Part shown: in pieces, positions 17,361 to 26,110 of the stretch
Position numbering within the stretch: position 1 is the first letter of the stretch
Layout: each line of letters starts with the position of its first letter
Assembly (NCBI RefSeq): GCF_020966635.1
Contig: NZ_JAJKFQ010000011.1
Span: forward strand, 930,001-994,000
Source: Stieleria sp. JC731
GTDB lineage: Bacteria; Planctomycetota; Planctomycetia; Pirellulales; Pirellulaceae
Reading direction: 5' to 3'
Length of the DNA: 64,000 bases
The notes under the pieces: generated by a model
What the model was told of the DNA's origin: nothing
The model's input: the letters and a program-made list of their open reading frames with translations, nothing else
Databases searched by the model: none
Program-made: the position numbers and the translations under genes

Positions 17361-17673
17361 GTCGGGTTCGCTTTGGAATGCAGGTGGGATTCAAGGCAGG
17401 ATGATCAATTCTACCTGATGAAGAGTTGTGATTGGAGACTAACTTGTCGAGCGTTGAGGACGTGTTGGTTTTTCGTTTGGTCGTTTTCTGGTTTGCGATG
17501 TCTGTGGGGAGGAGTGCTACCGACACGGAGTGAAGGGTGATAATGGTGGGGAAGCGCGTTCCCGACACGGAGTGTCGGGGGACGATGTCGAGAATGAGTG
17601 CTCCCTACACAGAGTGTCGGGGGACACTGGCGGGAACGAGCGTTTCTTACCGGAAGCGTGGTCCGGGGGGAGT
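17361..17673. other. Intergenic upstream of DUF1501 gene, holding a 42-bp repeat block
   Basis: About 310 bases between the DUF1501 gene start and the end of the permease gene, both on the minus strand. The part at 17361-17510 is unremarkable; the rest is the repeat listed next. No gene seen. Confidence 0.5.
17520..17645. repeat. Three tandem 42-bp units with CCGACAC-GGA-GTGTCGG hairpin
   Basis: The motif CCGACACGGAGTG starts at 17520, 17562 and (as CCTACACAGAGTG) 17604, exactly 42 bases apart. The central unit carries a perfect 8-bp stem CCCGACAC/GTGTCGGG with a 3-base loop at 17561-17579, followed by GGGGAC. The third copy keeps a nearly perfect stem. The array lies between the permease stop and the next promoter and may act as a terminator or be a REP-like element. 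Confidence 0.65.
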
Positions 17674-19158
17674 TCAAACTGCCGGGACGAGCCAAGCGGC
17701 GAGGACTGTGACCAACAGTGCCGATAATCCCATCGCGGTGCTCATCGGCGAGATCACTTTCAGGCCTTCCGATTCCGTCATGCCACTCATCCGGGTGATC
17801 ACCCAGAACGCACTGTCGGTCATCCAAGACACAGGCTTGCTGCCCGCTCCGATTGCCATCGCCAAATAAACCGGATGGAACGGCAAGTTGCCTCCGGTGG
17901 CAAAGCCTTGCAGCACTCCGGCAGCGGTAATCATTGCGACCGTTGCGGAACCTTGCAGCGTGCGGATCGCGGTCGTCACTAAGAAAGCGACCGGCAACAA
18001 AACCAGTCCCGCGTTGGTATCCACTAAATCGCTGACCGCGGACGCAATTCCAGCATAGAAAAGCATCTTTCCGAAGGCCCCGCCCGCGGCCGTGATCAAG
18101 ATGATGTTTCCAGCGGATGCCAAGGCTCGGCTGACCAGGCTTTGTCGACGTTCCGCATCGACAAATCGAACGAGCCGAAACGCGAGAGCCAATCCGATCG
18201 CGATCGCAATGTTTTTGTCACCAACAAACTGAATCCCTTTGGTTATCGAACTGTTGGCCATGTGCCCCGCATCGATCGCGTAGTTCACAACGCTACCGAG
18301 TGTGATCAAGACGACGGGGACGATGATTGGTAGCAGGGAAACGGTCAGCCCCGGCGCCGGACTTGCCTGTGGTGTTGATAAGCCATCTGCGGATATGGAA
18401 CTCGGGGACGTTGCAGGTTCCTCGTTTGACATCGATGACGTTTCTGGTTCGTCAGAATCTTCGCCGCGTAGCGGGACATCGACGAAGTGATTGATCAAGC
18501 GAGCCGCCGCAAGTGAGAGCACACTGCTGAGCGATCCGATTGAAAGTCCAGCGATCAGGACCACTCCGACATCGATGTGCAGGATTTCAGCCACTTGCAA
18601 AGGCCCCGGCGTTGGCGGGATCAGCGAGTGCGCGATCGAGCCCCCGGCCAAGATCGCCAGTAGAAACAGGACATAGTTTTTGCCGACGGCTCGGCGCATC
18701 GAACGGGCGAGCGGCACCATCAGGTAGAAAACCGTGTCGAAGAACACTGGGATTCCGATCACAAAAGAGCTGAGCGCGAGAGCTTCGGGGGCTCGTTTGG
18801 GACCGGTGATCGCCAAGATTCGTTCGACGATGATTCTTGCGGCGCCAGATTCACTGAGCAATCCACCGATGACGCTGGCCAGCGCGATCAGAATTCCGAT
18901 GCGGCCAACAGTGTTTCCGAATTCCGTTGACAGCCGTTTGACGGGGCTGCTGTGCGGGAATGACTCAGCCTCCTTTGGCGTGAAACGTTCAGCGGCGACC
19001 TCTTGTTGTGCATGAACCTGCAGGGTCTCCGTTTTAGTCAGGGCTGCGACAAGAAGTCCTGCTAACAGCAGGGTCACAAACGCGTGCAGGCGAAAACGCA
19101 AAATACAGACAAGAACGACGGTAATCGCGAGCGCGACGATCCACCAAATATTCATCAA
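17674..19158 (-). CDS. GntP-family permease (gluconate/organic acid:H+ symporter type)
   Basis: 494 residues with about 12 to 14 hydrophobic segments spread over the whole length. Family hallmarks are visible: the N-terminal VTLLLAGLLVA, the segment SFVIGIPVFFDTVFYLMVPLARS, the GGSIAHSLIPPTPGPLQVA motif, and the C-terminal TAIRTLQGSATVAMITAAG. These are typical of the GntP/GntT family in the inner membrane, which imports gluconate, fructuronate or glycerate with protons. A variable Ser/Pro/Glu-rich loop of about 40 residues lies in the middle (DEPETSSMSNEEP). No gluconate kinase lies nearby, so the substrate is open. It is a single gene upstream of, and in the same direction as, the DUF1501 pair, but separated from it by repeats. 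Confidence 0.9.
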   Translation of the reverse strand: MMNIWWIVALAITVVLVCILRFRLHAFVTLLLAGLLVAALTKTETLQVHAQQEVAAERFTPKEAESFPHSSPVKRLSTEFGNTVGRIGILIALASVIGGLLSESGAARIIVERILAITGPKRAPEALALSSFVIGIPVFFDTVFYLMVPLARSMRRAVGKNYVLFLLAILAGGSIAHSLIPPTPGPLQVAEILHIDVGVVLIAGLSIGSLSSVLSLAAARLINHFVDVPLRGEDSDEPETSSMSNEEPATSPSSISADGLSTPQASPAPGLTVSLLPIIVPVVLITLGSVVNYAIDAGHMANSSITKGIQFVGDKNIAIAIGLALAFRLVRFVDAERRQSLVSRALASAGNIILITAAGGAFGKMLFYAGIASAVSDLVDTNAGLVLLPVAFLVTTAIRTLQGSATVAMITAAGVLQGFATGGNLPFHPVYLAMAIGAGSKPVSWMTDSAFWVITRMSGMTESEGLKVISPMSTAMGLSALLVTVLAAWLVPAV

Positions 19159-19494
19159 GGTTTGTCAGCCGGGGAGCAAAATTGACTGCGGCAATCAGTC
19201 GATCTGGTCGACAGATCGAAAGGGGCGTAGATTATGCAAACCAGAAACTTAGCAGAATTGGGAGGAGGGCGTGGTCGCCGTCCCCCATGCGATTCATTTG
19301 TTGGCTACAAAGGGATTGTCGAGCGGTTTTGGTGCGATGTGGGAACGATGGCCTGATGCAGGTGCATTGACGACCTAGACTCGACCAGACAATGCTCACA
19401 ACCGATGTTCAGCCATCAATGAAAGGGTAAATTCCGTGGCCAAGTTAGGCTGCGGACGATTTTTCGATCCTCACACAACCGGTCAATCAGTCAC
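19159..19494. other. Intergenic, divergent promoter region (permease / sdh)
   Basis: About 335 bases between the permease start and sdhC. It must hold promoters for both directions. I see only short GC-rich inverted pieces (around 19190-19210, GTCGATCTGGTCGAC) and no clear boxes. Confidence 0.5.
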
Positions 19495-20388
19495 GTGTCC
19501 GACAGTCGTTCCGATACCGAGGTTTCGTTCTTCGAAAAGCACGAATTTGCCATTCGTCGGCTTCATTCATTGACCGGCATCGTGCCATTGGGTTTGTACA
19601 TGGTCGTTCACCTGACGACCAACGCCAGCTTGCTGAACGGGCCGGAAACGTTTCAGCGTGCCGTGTTCATGATCCATAGCCCCGGGGCGCTTTTGCCGCT
19701 GATCGAATGGGGCTTTATCTTTCTGCCACTATTGTTCCATGCAATTTTGGGCATTTGGATCGCAAAGACCGGGCGTCCCAACAGCGGGCAATATCGATTC
19801 GCCAGCAACAAACGCTACACCTGGCAACGCTACACCGGCATCATCGGCTTGGTGTACCTGTTCCTGCACATCATGCACTTGCACGGCGGTTTTCACGCCG
19901 AGTGGTGGATCACGTCGATCAACAAGATCGGCTTCGGCATGTTCCACCCCTATAACGCCGGCAGCTCGCTGGTGACGGCGATGGACTTTGGCTGGGGCAT
20001 TGTTTGGCCGGCCATCTATCTCGTCGGCGTGCTTTCGCTGGTTTACCACTTGGCAAACGGCTTATGGACCGCCGGGATTACTTGGGGGCTGTGGATTAGT
20101 CCTCAAGCTCAGCAGCGGGCCAGCAAAGTTTTTGTGGCGTTCGGAGTCGTTTTGACGGTTATCTCACTGTCAGCATGGGCTGCGGCCGTGCTCCCAAGCG
20201 AAGAAGACGCGCAGGCGATGGAGCAGGTCGAAGACCGCATGTACGAAATGGGCGTTGCGTCAGGCATGGTCCCAGAAAACGAAGAAAAGCGGACTCCAGA
20301 AAGCACCGTGGAATCTGAAAGTGATTCAGAGTCCGAGGAATCCGAACCGGTTCAAGCCGCGATGAAAGAATTCACGCCGGCTTCCTAG
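19495..20388 (+). CDS. sdhC: Succinate dehydrogenase cytochrome b subunit
   Basis: 297 residues of the cytochrome b558 subunit type found in Gram-positive bacteria and Bacteroidetes. Five transmembrane segments carry the conserved histidines expected to ligate two b haems (RRLHSLTGIVPLG, YMVVHLTTNAS, FLPLLFHAILG, YLFLHIMHLHGG, LVYHLANGLWT). It anchors the flavoprotein and iron-sulfur subunits to the membrane and passes electrons to or from quinone. The start is GTG at 19495, as no earlier ATG is available. Unusually it ends in an acidic, Ser/Glu-rich cytoplasmic tail of about 50 residues after the last membrane segment. First gene of sdhCAB, 93 bases before sdhA. Confidence 0.93.
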   Translation: MSDSRSDTEVSFFEKHEFAIRRLHSLTGIVPLGLYMVVHLTTNASLLNGPETFQRAVFMIHSPGALLPLIEWGFIFLPLLFHAILGIWIAKTGRPNSGQYRFASNKRYTWQRYTGIIGLVYLFLHIMHLHGGFHAEWWITSINKIGFGMFHPYNAGSSLVTAMDFGWGIVWPAIYLVGVLSLVYHLANGLWTAGITWGLWISPQAQQRASKVFVAFGVVLTVISLSAWAAAVLPSEEDAQAMEQVEDRMYEMGVASGMVPENEEKRTPESTVESESDSESEESEPVQAAMKEFTPAS

Positions 20389-20481
20389 GCAACGCGCCGC
20401 CAATTTTGGCCACGCTTGTCATGCGTCGGCCACGAACCATTCAACGCAGTCACCACCTTAGAAATAAAGAACCGAATCGCC

Positions 20482-22467
20482 ATGGCAAATCACCGAGTCG
20501 TCGTTGTAGGCGGAGGACTAGCCGGACTGGCCAGCACGATGAAGCTGGCCGAACTTGGCATCAACGTGGATCTGATCAGCTTGACCCCCGTGAAACGCTC
20601 GCACAGCGTTTGCGCCCAGGGCGGGATCAATAGCTGCAATGACCAAACACGTCAGTTGGGCGATAACGAGTGGAAACACTTTGACGATACCGTTTACGGC
20701 GGTGACTTTTTGAACCACCAGCCGCCGGTCAAAGAAATGGCGGACTGGGCACCCAAGGTCATCGACCTGATGGACCGTTTGGGCGTTCCTTTCAACCGCA
20801 CCGGCGAAGGCTTCATCGACCGTCGACGTTTTGGCGGAACGCTTTACAAGCGAACCGCCTTCGCAGGGGCAACTACCGGGCAACAGCTGCTGTATGCCCT
20901 GGACGAACAGGTCCGCCGCCGCGAGACCGAAGGCATGGTGCGGAAGTTCGAATTCTGGGATTTCCAAGGCTTGATCCAAGACAGCAGTGGTCGTTGCCGC
21001 GGTGTCGTTGCGCAAGACATGGTGTCGATGGAACTGCAGGCATTCCCGGCTGATGCGGTTGTCGTCGCGACCGGCGGATGTGGCCTGATCTACGGTCGCA
21101 GCACGATGAGTGTGTTCTGCTCCGGTAGTGCCGCCAGTCGCTGTTTTCAAGCAGGCGCCAAATACGCCAATGGTGAATTCATTCAAGTTCACCCGACTGC
21201 GATTCCGGGTAGCGATAAGCTGCGTCTGATGAGCGAATCGGCTCGCGGTGAAGGTGGCCGAGTTTGGGTGCCGCGGAAGCCACACGATGTTCGCTCACCA
21301 CGCGACATTCCTGCAGGCGAGCGATATTACTTCTTGGAAGAACGGTATCCCGAATATGGAAATTTGGTTCCACGTGATATCGCGACTCGTGAAATCTTTG
21401 ATATCTGCGTCAACGAAGGTTTGAGCGTCGATGACGAGCGGATGTGCGTTTACTTGGATTTGACCCACATTTCCAAGAGCGAGCTGGACCGCAAGCTGGG
21501 CGGCATCTTGGAAATCTACGAAAAGTTCCAGGGCGTCGATCCACGTATCGAACCGATGCGGATCTTCCCTGCGGTTCACTACAGCATGGGCGGTCTGTGG
21601 GCCGACTATGTTCGTACCGCCGCTGGTGGACTGGAGCCTGGGGCTCCCAAGAACCACATGACCAACATCGAAGGTCTGTATGCGATCGGCGAATGCGACT
21701 ACCACTATCACGGTGCAAACCGGCTTGGAGCCAACTCGCTGCTTTCGTGCATTTTCACTGGGCTATTCACCGGGCCGTCGATTTCTAACTACATCGACAA
21801 CCAAGCCGAAGGCCACGCCGATTTGGCGTCCAGCGATGTCGAAGCGGCTGTGAAGAAGCAACAAGAACGCCACGACAATCTGTTGAAGGGCAATTCGGGT
21901 AGCGATGAGAATCCTTACCTGATTCACCAAGAACTCGGCGACGTGATGACTCGCGCCGCAACCGTCGTTCGTCGAAACGATCAACTCAAAGAAGCGATCG
22001 ATACCGTCAATGATCTTCACGAACGCGCGATGAAGGTCAACTTGTCGGACACCGGCAGTTGGTCCAACCAGAACGTGCTGTTTTCGAAGTCGCTGCAGGA
22101 CATGTTCCCGATCGCGAAGTGCATTCTGCAAGGCGCTTTGCAACGCGACGAGTGCCGTGGTGCTCACTACAAACCGGAATTCCAAAAGCCTTCGCTGACA
22201 GCGGAAGACCCAGCCGAGCGACGCAAACAAGCCGAACAATGGTTGGACGAGTTCGACAAGAACAACGAAAAGTTCCTCAAAAGCACGATCGCCGATTACG
22301 ATCATGCCACGATGAAACCCAAGCTGTCTTACGAAGACGTCGACACGTCGTTGATTCAACCGCGACCACGTTTGTACGGATTGGTCGGCGCTGACATCAT
22401 CGAGCAAGTCTTTAAAGAGCGTGCCGAAGCGAAGAAAAACGGCACCGCTGCGGCTGCAACTGCCTGA
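20482..22467 (+). CDS. sdhA: Succinate dehydrogenase/fumarate reductase flavoprotein subunit
   Basis: 661 residues from ATG at 20482; the in-frame extension to 20416 has no family similarity. The FAD-binding motif VVVGGGLAGLAS is at the N-terminus. The covalent-FAD histidine lies in RSHSVCAQGGINS. The active-site region is HPTAIPGSDKLRLMSESARGEGG, and the capping-domain motif HYSMGGLWADY and GANRLGANSLLSC follow. It oxidises succinate to fumarate in the TCA cycle (or the reverse in fumarate respiration) on the inner face of the cytoplasmic membrane. The C-terminal helical domain is longer than in E. coli SdhA, as in the Bacillus/Bacteroidetes group, consistent with the b558-type SdhC and three-gene operon without sdhD. 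Confidence 0.95.
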   Translation: MANHRVVVVGGGLAGLASTMKLAELGINVDLISLTPVKRSHSVCAQGGINSCNDQTRQLGDNEWKHFDDTVYGGDFLNHQPPVKEMADWAPKVIDLMDRLGVPFNRTGEGFIDRRRFGGTLYKRTAFAGATTGQQLLYALDEQVRRRETEGMVRKFEFWDFQGLIQDSSGRCRGVVAQDMVSMELQAFPADAVVVATGGCGLIYGRSTMSVFCSGSAASRCFQAGAKYANGEFIQVHPTAIPGSDKLRLMSESARGEGGRVWVPRKPHDVRSPRDIPAGERYYFLEERYPEYGNLVPRDIATREIFDICVNEGLSVDDERMCVYLDLTHISKSELDRKLGGILEIYEKFQGVDPRIEPMRIFPAVHYSMGGLWADYVRTAAGGLEPGAPKNHMTNIEGLYAIGECDYHYHGANRLGANSLLSCIFTGLFTGPSISNYIDNQAEGHADLASSDVEAAVKKQQERHDNLLKGNSGSDENPYLIHQELGDVMTRAATVVRRNDQLKEAIDTVNDLHERAMKVNLSDTGSWSNQNVLFSKSLQDMFPIAKCILQGALQRDECRGAHYKPEFQKPSLTAEDPAERRKQAEQWLDEFDKNNEKFLKSTIADYDHATMKPKLSYEDVDTSLIQPRPRLYGLVGADIIEQVFKERAEAKKNGTAAAATA

Positions 22468-22554
22468 GTCGATTGCGAATCAGAATCGGCGATCGATTTA
22501 ACCACCCCGACACCAACTCAACACCATCCTTCAGGTTCTAAATAGGCTGACTCC

Positions 22555-23406
22555 ATGATTGCTTTCGACGAGCATGCGAAACGCCCTGAGTTCATCAACG
22601 TTCGTGTCAAGCGACAAGACGGTCCTGGTAAAGAACCGTACTGGCAACTTTTCAAGATCAAGTACGAGCCTGAGCTGAACGTCATTTCGGTTCTGCAAAG
22701 GATCGCGGCTCTTGGAAAAGACGCCGATGGCAACAAGTCACTGCCTGTCTGTTGGGACTGCGGGTGCTTGGAAGAAGTCTGTGGCGCCTGCACGATGGTG
22801 ATCAACGGCCGAGTTCGTCAAAGTTGTAGTGCATTGGTTGACCGACTGATGCAAGACAATCCTGACGAGCTGGTTCTCGAACCGATGTCAAAATTCCCCG
22901 TGATCCGGGATTTGATGGTCGACCGTTCGCGTCTATTCCGTGGACTAAAACGGGTCAAAGGCTGGGTGCCTGTCGACAGCTACTACGACATGGGTGCCGG
23001 CGAACGACAGTTGCGTGAGATGCAAGAACGCAACTATCCGCTCAGCCAGTGCATGAGTTGCGGTTGTTGCGTCGAAGCTTGTCCGCAATACACGAAGATC
23101 GAACTACAACAGCAAAGCGGCGAAAGCGACGAAGCGTTCGAAGCTCGTAAAAACGAAGCGTTCGACAAAGCTTTCGTCGGCCCTCACGCGATCTCGCAAG
23201 CGATGCTGTTCAACAACCACCCGACCGGCAAAGCGTTGGCCGGTGAACGCCTGGACGCGTTGACTGAGCCCGGTGGTATTCAGGCTTGTGGTAACGCACA
23301 AAACTGTGTTGCCGTTTGCCCGAAGGAAATCCCTTTGACCACGTCAATCGCACGAGCTGGCCGGGCGACCACGCTGCATATCATTCGCAAGTGGTTTGAG
23401 AAGTAG
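22555..23406 (+). CDS. sdhB: Succinate dehydrogenase iron-sulfur subunit
   Basis: 283 residues. The N-terminal 2Fe-2S ferredoxin domain has CWDCGCLEEVCGAC with a final cysteine in RQSC. The C-terminal domain carries CMSCGCCVEACPQ and CGNAQNCVAVCPK for the 4Fe-4S and 3Fe-4S centres. It passes electrons from SdhA flavin to the haem/quinone part in SdhC. Length is slightly above average because of an insertion around residues 180-200 (EARKNEAFDKAF). It lies 87 bases after sdhA and ends the operon, convergent to the DUF58 gene. Confidence 0.95.
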   Translation: MIAFDEHAKRPEFINVRVKRQDGPGKEPYWQLFKIKYEPELNVISVLQRIAALGKDADGNKSLPVCWDCGCLEEVCGACTMVINGRVRQSCSALVDRLMQDNPDELVLEPMSKFPVIRDLMVDRSRLFRGLKRVKGWVPVDSYYDMGAGERQLREMQERNYPLSQCMSCGCCVEACPQYTKIELQQQSGESDEAFEARKNEAFDKAFVGPHAISQAMLFNNHPTGKALAGERLDALTEPGGIQACGNAQNCVAVCPKEIPLTTSIARAGRATTLHIIRKWFEK

Positions 23407-23463
23407 GTCAGGGCTTTCGTCAAAGCGGCCAAAACAAGGCGGCCGTTAGCGTGCACTTATCTA

Positions 23464-24831
23464 TCAGACAGCCCGAAGTGAACTGGCCGACGCGCGGCAA
23501 ACGTCGCGAATCGAACGCTCGTCGGCCAAATGCATGGTCGGGATGTTGGCCGCGATCAATGGTCCGGCCGCTTGACCGTATTCATTGGTATCAAGCGTGT
23601 TGATGACTGCGGCAACAGCTTTGCCGCGTCTGGCAAAGCCAACCAACATGGCGATCGTTTCTGGGGTCGCCTTTTGAAAGATCGCGATCAGCGTTGTCTC
23701 GCTGCTGATTCGGGATTCGGCTTCGATTAACAGTTGGGCAAGTGACATGCCGTCGCTGCGTTCTAGCCGAGCCAGCTGAGTTCGCAGTTTCTTGAAATGG
23801 GCGGGTCCTTTTCCGGCGTCGATCACGACCGGGCGAAGTCGATCATTCTTGTTTGTCATCTGCGCCGACAGTTTGGCTTGTTCTCGGACGCGGTGATCTC
23901 CTCGCCAACCATCCATTCGAATTCGGTCCGCTGCGTCACGACCGTTGGTCACCATCGCGAAGGGTTGTGACTGTTCCATCAAGGTGCTCGCGATCGATCC
24001 TGCGGCAGTGATTGCCAAGTCTGTGCGAACTGGTTCGTTGCAAGTCGGATTGGTATCGACATGAAGGTCGATCACAACGGTAGCACCCGCGATCGAGGTC
24101 GGTTCATAGACCTTGCTATGCAAGATTCCTGTCCTTGCCGTCGCAGACCAGTGAACACGACGCATCGGATCACCCGGTTGCCATTGCCGAATTCCACGCA
24201 GGCGTGTGGGGTCTTCGAATACGTTGTCTCGCATACGAATTTCGCCCATCGGACGAGGCGAGGCGATATCGTAGCCTTCCAGCGGGATGATCTTGGGAAG
24301 CACGGTGACGTATTGCGGCTCCGTCCCGACGCGGTAGCGGCGGTAAAGTCCCATCACGTCGCCCGTTTCCAGAACGGTCGGGCCGATCTGAAAGTAGCCC
24401 CGTCGATTGCAGCGGACCTGATAATCGAGTGTTTTGGTTTGGCCTGGCCACAGCAACATGACACGAAGTCGATCGCCTTCGATGGCCAGGGTGGGAGGGT
24501 CGTGAATCGTTGCCCAATGCGGGACCAAGTCTTCGACCAATAGCCACAGCACGGGAACTCGCGAGGTGTTCTGGACGACCAGATTTACATCGAATCGTTC
24601 GCCGACATGAAGTTCTTGGTTGCCGCTGGTTCGCTTGGCGATCGTTGCGGTGGCCCAGGTTTTGGCGAGGTATTGGTTCAGCAAAATCACCGATGCGGCA
24701 ACGATTGCCGTCAGAATCCAGAGCGAAGCACCGAAGACGATTCCGACCAGCAGCACCGCCGCCGTGGCGGCAAGCAATTTAAACAGGCCGGATGGTTCCG
24801 CCGATGTCGTCGATTGGGGAGTGGTGCTCAT
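23464..24831 (-). CDS. DUF58 domain protein
   Basis: 455 residues. The N-terminus has two membrane-spanning segments (LFKLLAATAAVLLVGIVFGAS and WILTAIVAASVILLNQYLA). A beta-rich part follows with RRGYFQIGPTVLETGDVMGL and the DUF58 hallmark R-LRGIRQWQPGDPMRRVHWSATARTG, then a vWA-like fold (GATVVIDLHVD). DUF58 proteins usually occur with a MoxR-type AAA ATPase and transglutaminase-like proteins, but no such gene is next to it here. Role unknown: probably a membrane-bound assembly or chaperone factor. Convergent with sdhB. Confidence 0.85.
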   Translation of the reverse strand: MSTTPQSTTSAEPSGLFKLLAATAAVLLVGIVFGASLWILTAIVAASVILLNQYLAKTWATATIAKRTSGNQELHVGERFDVNLVVQNTSRVPVLWLLVEDLVPHWATIHDPPTLAIEGDRLRVMLLWPGQTKTLDYQVRCNRRGYFQIGPTVLETGDVMGLYRRYRVGTEPQYVTVLPKIIPLEGYDIASPRPMGEIRMRDNVFEDPTRLRGIRQWQPGDPMRRVHWSATARTGILHSKVYEPTSIAGATVVIDLHVDTNPTCNEPVRTDLAITAAGSIASTLMEQSQPFAMVTNGRDAADRIRMDGWRGDHRVREQAKLSAQMTNKNDRLRPVVIDAGKGPAHFKKLRTQLARLERSDGMSLAQLLIEAESRISSETTLIAIFQKATPETIAMLVGFARRGKAVAAVINTLDTNEYGQAAGPLIAANIPTMHLADERSIRDVCRASASSLRAV

Positions 24832-25147
24832 TCAGTTAGTCTAGCAGCGGCGAAAGTCCAAGTCGCGTTTGTCGTTTAAATTGCGCCGATATGTTTTTCG
24901 AGTGGTTATGAGCCGCAACGGCGCTAGCCGCGGTTGATGGTGGTAATATCCTACGCTTCACTTAACCGTCGCTAGCGCGATCACGGTTCAGGTGGATGGT
25001 GTTGATGAGCCGCAAAGGCGCTAGCCGCGGTTGAGTGAGCCGCGAACCAATGGGCAGGCAAAGCCTGCGGGACAACGCATGCGAGGCGGGAGCCTCGCAC
25101 GAGAACAAGAAACCGTCGCTAGCGGGATCACGCTCAGGTGGGCTCTG
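24832..25147. repeat. Intergenic block of dispersed REP-like repeats and palindromes
   Basis: No gene is present. GAGCCGCAACGGCGCTAGCC plus GCGGTTGA occurs at 24910-24937 and, with one change, at 25007-25034. ACCGTCGCTAGCG-GATCACG occurs at 24965 and 25112. Between them lie two perfect palindromes: GCAGGC-AAA-GCCTGC (25054-25068) and GCGAGGC-GGGA-GCCTCGC (25081-25098). The pairs CGCTAGC and the flanking sequence are partly inverted relative to each other, so the block can fold on itself. It lies between two minus-strand genes. Confidence 0.65.
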
Positions 25148-26110
25148 TCAAACCGGCGCTGGCAAATCTCGCTTTGCAAACGTTCTTGCGGCAAGCCCGT
25201 AAAACAATAACCCCAACCCGATCAGCAATAGCGGGTACGCTAGCGGCGGCAGGCTGGCATCGGGCATCTTGGTTATCAAACTCCACGGCGCCGCGAAGCC
25301 TCCATCATTGATCATGCTGACCAACTTTTGTGGCTTATAGCAGCTAAAGAATGTCAGATTCAGCAACCACTGCAACGACTCGGTTGCTTTGCCCAACCCG
25401 AACATGACCGCTTGCAAAACGTAGATGCCCATGACCAAGCCGATCGTTCGCCAACGATAACGATCGCGGCAGCTAAGCAGGGACGAAAGTCCCAACAAAA
25501 AGAATCCAAATGCGAACAGGTTGAAAGTTGCCGAAGCGTAGACGAACGTATCGATCCGTTCGTGAAGTGGAAACGATTCTTTAATCGGTTCACCGAGTTG
25601 CATGGGAACTTCCCAGCCGAAAATCGGAACCTGGACGACCGGTTTTGGCTGCGTTTCCTTGACCGTGGTCAGCTGTACCCCAACGGCGATCCCTCCCCAA
25701 ACGACAAGACACAACAATGCGAGGCCACTGACCGCCACCATGGCATGCGACCATAACAATGTGGTGCGGCGAATCGGCTGCGCTAAAAGCATTTCCATGG
25801 TCCCACGACCGAGTTCGCCACTGACAACGTCGCTGCCGCGCGAGATGCACCAGATCACAACGCAGATGATGATCACGGGTTCGTCAAAGGTCATCCCGAC
25901 ACGGCCTTGATAAGTAAACAACGAATCAAAGCTGATTGGCGCGAACTTTTCAAAGTCACGGAACTGTTCAAGGATCGTCTGAAACTGTCCCATGTCCAAA
26001 AGACTGACCACCCACACGCGCACCCAGGCGAACGCGAACATCGCAAATGCAAGTGATAGAAATAGCAGGGCTGCCTGCTTGATGTAGCTACGAACGAGTG
26101 TCGAGTCCAT
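25148..26110 (-). CDS. ABC-2 type transporter permease
   Basis: 320 residues from ATG at 26110, which overlaps the ATPase stop by one base (TGATG); a GTG one codon earlier is possible. There are six hydrophobic segments: one near the N-terminus (ALLFLSLAFAMFAFAWVRVW), a cluster around residues 75-150 that includes GRGTMEMLLAQPIRRTTLLWSH, the hallmark of ABC-2 permeases after the second helix, and several at the C-terminus. It should form the membrane channel for the ATPase encoded just upstream. Substrate unknown. The large periplasmic loop between helices 1 and 2 is usual for this class. Confidence 0.85.
   Translation of the reverse strand: MDSTLVRSYIKQAALLFLSLAFAMFAFAWVRVWVVSLLDMGQFQTILEQFRDFEKFAPISFDSLFTYQGRVGMTFDEPVIIICVVIWCISRGSDVVSGELGRGTMEMLLAQPIRRTTLLWSHAMVAVSGLALLCLVVWGGIAVGVQLTTVKETQPKPVVQVPIFGWEVPMQLGEPIKESFPLHERIDTFVYASATFNLFAFGFFLLGLSSLLSCRDRYRWRTIGLVMGIYVLQAVMFGLGKATESLQWLLNLTFFSCYKPQKLVSMINDGGFAAPWSLITKMPDASLPPLAYPLLLIGLGLLFYGLAARTFAKRDLPAPV

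Noticed and set aside
17520-17645. Regular repeats as a CRISPR array
   Set aside because: Only three units, palindromic and partly diverged, with short related spacers and no cas genes nearby.
20518-21285. 255-codon minus-strand frame inside sdhA
   Set aside because: Shadow of the strongly conserved sdhA reading frame.
21763-22407. 214-codon minus-strand frame inside sdhA
   Set aside because: Same reason; composition mirrors the opposite strand.
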